Under the pieces are notes generated by a model. The model did no database searches, was not told where the DNA came from, and saw only the letters and a list, made by a program, of their open reading frames with translations. Of a stretch of 64,000 bases of DNA, positions 63,706-64,000 are shown piece by piece (position 1 is the stretch's first letter; each line of letters starts with the position of its first letter). The translations under genes were made by a program, and so were the position numbers. The stretch is from Flavobacterium anseongense (GTDB taxonomy: Bacteria > Bacteroidota > Bacteroidia > Flavobacteriales > Flavobacteriaceae), in the NCBI RefSeq assembly GCF_021608185.1, contig NZ_JAKIHN010000004.1, positions 1 to 64,000 on the forward strand. The letters run 5' to 3'.

Positions 63706-63874
63706 ATATCATCCCTAACAGGATTTAATTTGTTGTTTGTTGAATATCTGCTACTCATATATAATTCCTAACGGAATTATGTATCGCTAATTACAAAATC
63801 AAAAATCCCGTTAGGGATTTAATACGGGTAGACAATCGTTTAAAAATAAATCGGAATCCCTTTAGGGATGATAT
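63706..63874. repeat. CCCTAA-type palindromic repeat element
   Basis: Terminal arms ATATCATCCCTAACAGGATT (63706-63725) and the inverse of ATATCATCCCTAAAGGGATT (63855-63874) match at 18 of 20 positions. Inner hairpins include AATTCCTAACGGAATT (63763-63778) and AATCCCGTTAGGGATT (63804-63820). It resembles dispersed CCCTAA(C/A)GGGATT elements common in Bacteroidota. Length about 169 bp; no gene inside. Confidence 0.65.
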
Positions 63875-63875
63875 A

Positions 63876-63943
63876 AAAATACAAAAGTCGATCTGGAGCG
63901 ATCGACTAGTGCGGTGAGGTGTAACTTCCTTTCGGAATCCTCG
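63876..63943 (-). ncRNA. Candidate small RNA with terminator
   Basis: On the minus strand a TTG-N19-TATATTTG promoter is followed after a few bases by a GAGG...CCTC stem enclosing TTCC-GAAA-GGAA, then a perfect 8-pair AGTCGATC / GATCGACT hairpin with a GCTCCA loop and a T-rich tail. The compact promoter-structure-terminator design, about 65 nt long, indicates an independent transcript. Its target and any family are unknown. Confidence 0.55.
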
Positions 63944-63946
63944 ATG

Positions 63947-63976
63947 CAAATATATATCTTAATTACTAATTATCAA
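63947..63976 (-). promoter_or_regulatory. Promoter of candidate small RNA
   Basis: TTG at 63976-63974 and TATATTTG at 63954-63947 on the minus strand, 19 bases apart, match the Bacteroidota consensus. Confidence 0.6.
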
Positions 63977-64000
63977 TTACGAATTACGAATTATTTTTTA

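Noticed and set aside
63706..63874. Short CRISPR array from repeated CCCTAACGG hairpins
   Set aside because: Spacing is irregular, the units are inverted rather than direct and no cas gene is present.
63876..63943. Signal recognition particle RNA, because of the GGATTCCGAAAGGAAG-like hairpin
   Set aside because: The conserved SRP core (GGAAGCAGCC type) is absent and the arrangement of stems differs.

Overview
The window looks like a chromosome segment from a Flavobacterium-like member of the Bacteroidota. Four things support this: AT-rich DNA, type IX secretion (T9SS) C-terminal sorting domains, promoter boxes of the TTG-N(17-23)-TAnnTTTG type, and family content (GldL-like protein, YtxJ, outer-membrane beta-barrel family protein, DUF47-PiT, tmRNA tag ending YALAA). 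No tRNA, rRNA, CRISPR array, prophage or complete insertion sequence was recognised. The assignment to genus is inference.

Layout. 0-6.4 kb: the 3' end of a T9SS type B secreted protein, then a minus-strand urease operon ureABCEF-(129-bp inverted-repeat element)-ureG-ureD-nickel permease. 6.4-7.3 kb: a dispersed repeat, the tmRNA gene, and a 38-residue membrane micro-ORF whose 3' end carries the tmRNA promoter. 7.4-17.6 kb: a ten-gene minus-strand catabolic operon (flavin reductase, SRPBCC protein, fused FAD hydroxylase/OYE reductase, aryl-CoA ligase, thioesterase, nitrilase-family hydrolase, gentisate-type bicupin dioxygenase, FAH-family hydrolase, methyltransferase, maleate isomerase). It reads as CoA-dependent ring hydroxylation followed by gentisate-type ring cleavage, with the carbon released as pyruvate plus maleate, then fumarate. 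17.7-26 kb: acs, clpB, ytxJ, proBA, and a lipoprotein. 26.3-29.3 kb: a nine-unit Fn3 adhesin with a T9SS type A signal. 29.4-34.5 kb: thrABC, preceded by a newly read Thr/Ile-rich leader peptide. 34.7-40.6 kb: hutH, cupin, small membrane proteins, clpC. 40.8-53 kb: gyrA, TPR protein, a small exported protein, rnz, pdxH, CAP lipoprotein, fumC, a micro-ORF, an outer-membrane beta-barrel receptor, and an ArsC-like protein. 53.2-64 kb: CPBP protease, menE-like ligase, DoxX, M1 peptidase, acyl-CoA carboxylase beta subunit, a phosphate module (DUF47-PiT-porin), dienelactone hydrolase, a palindromic repeat element and a candidate small RNA.

How the genes work together. Urease needs nickel insertion, and all accessory genes plus a nickel permease are present. 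The catabolic operon contains every step from a benzoate-type acid to fumarate. The substrate is not fixed by sequence: salicylate and anthranilate both fit, and the nitrilase-family hydrolase would explain removal of an amide nitrogen in the anthranilate version. acs, directly divergent, could share the promoter region.

The most distinctive non-coding feature is the density and variety of dispersed repeats. At least six families occupy intercistronic gaps, including nearly every gap with room in the catabolic and threonine operons. One family (five copies) lies in the same orientation every time.
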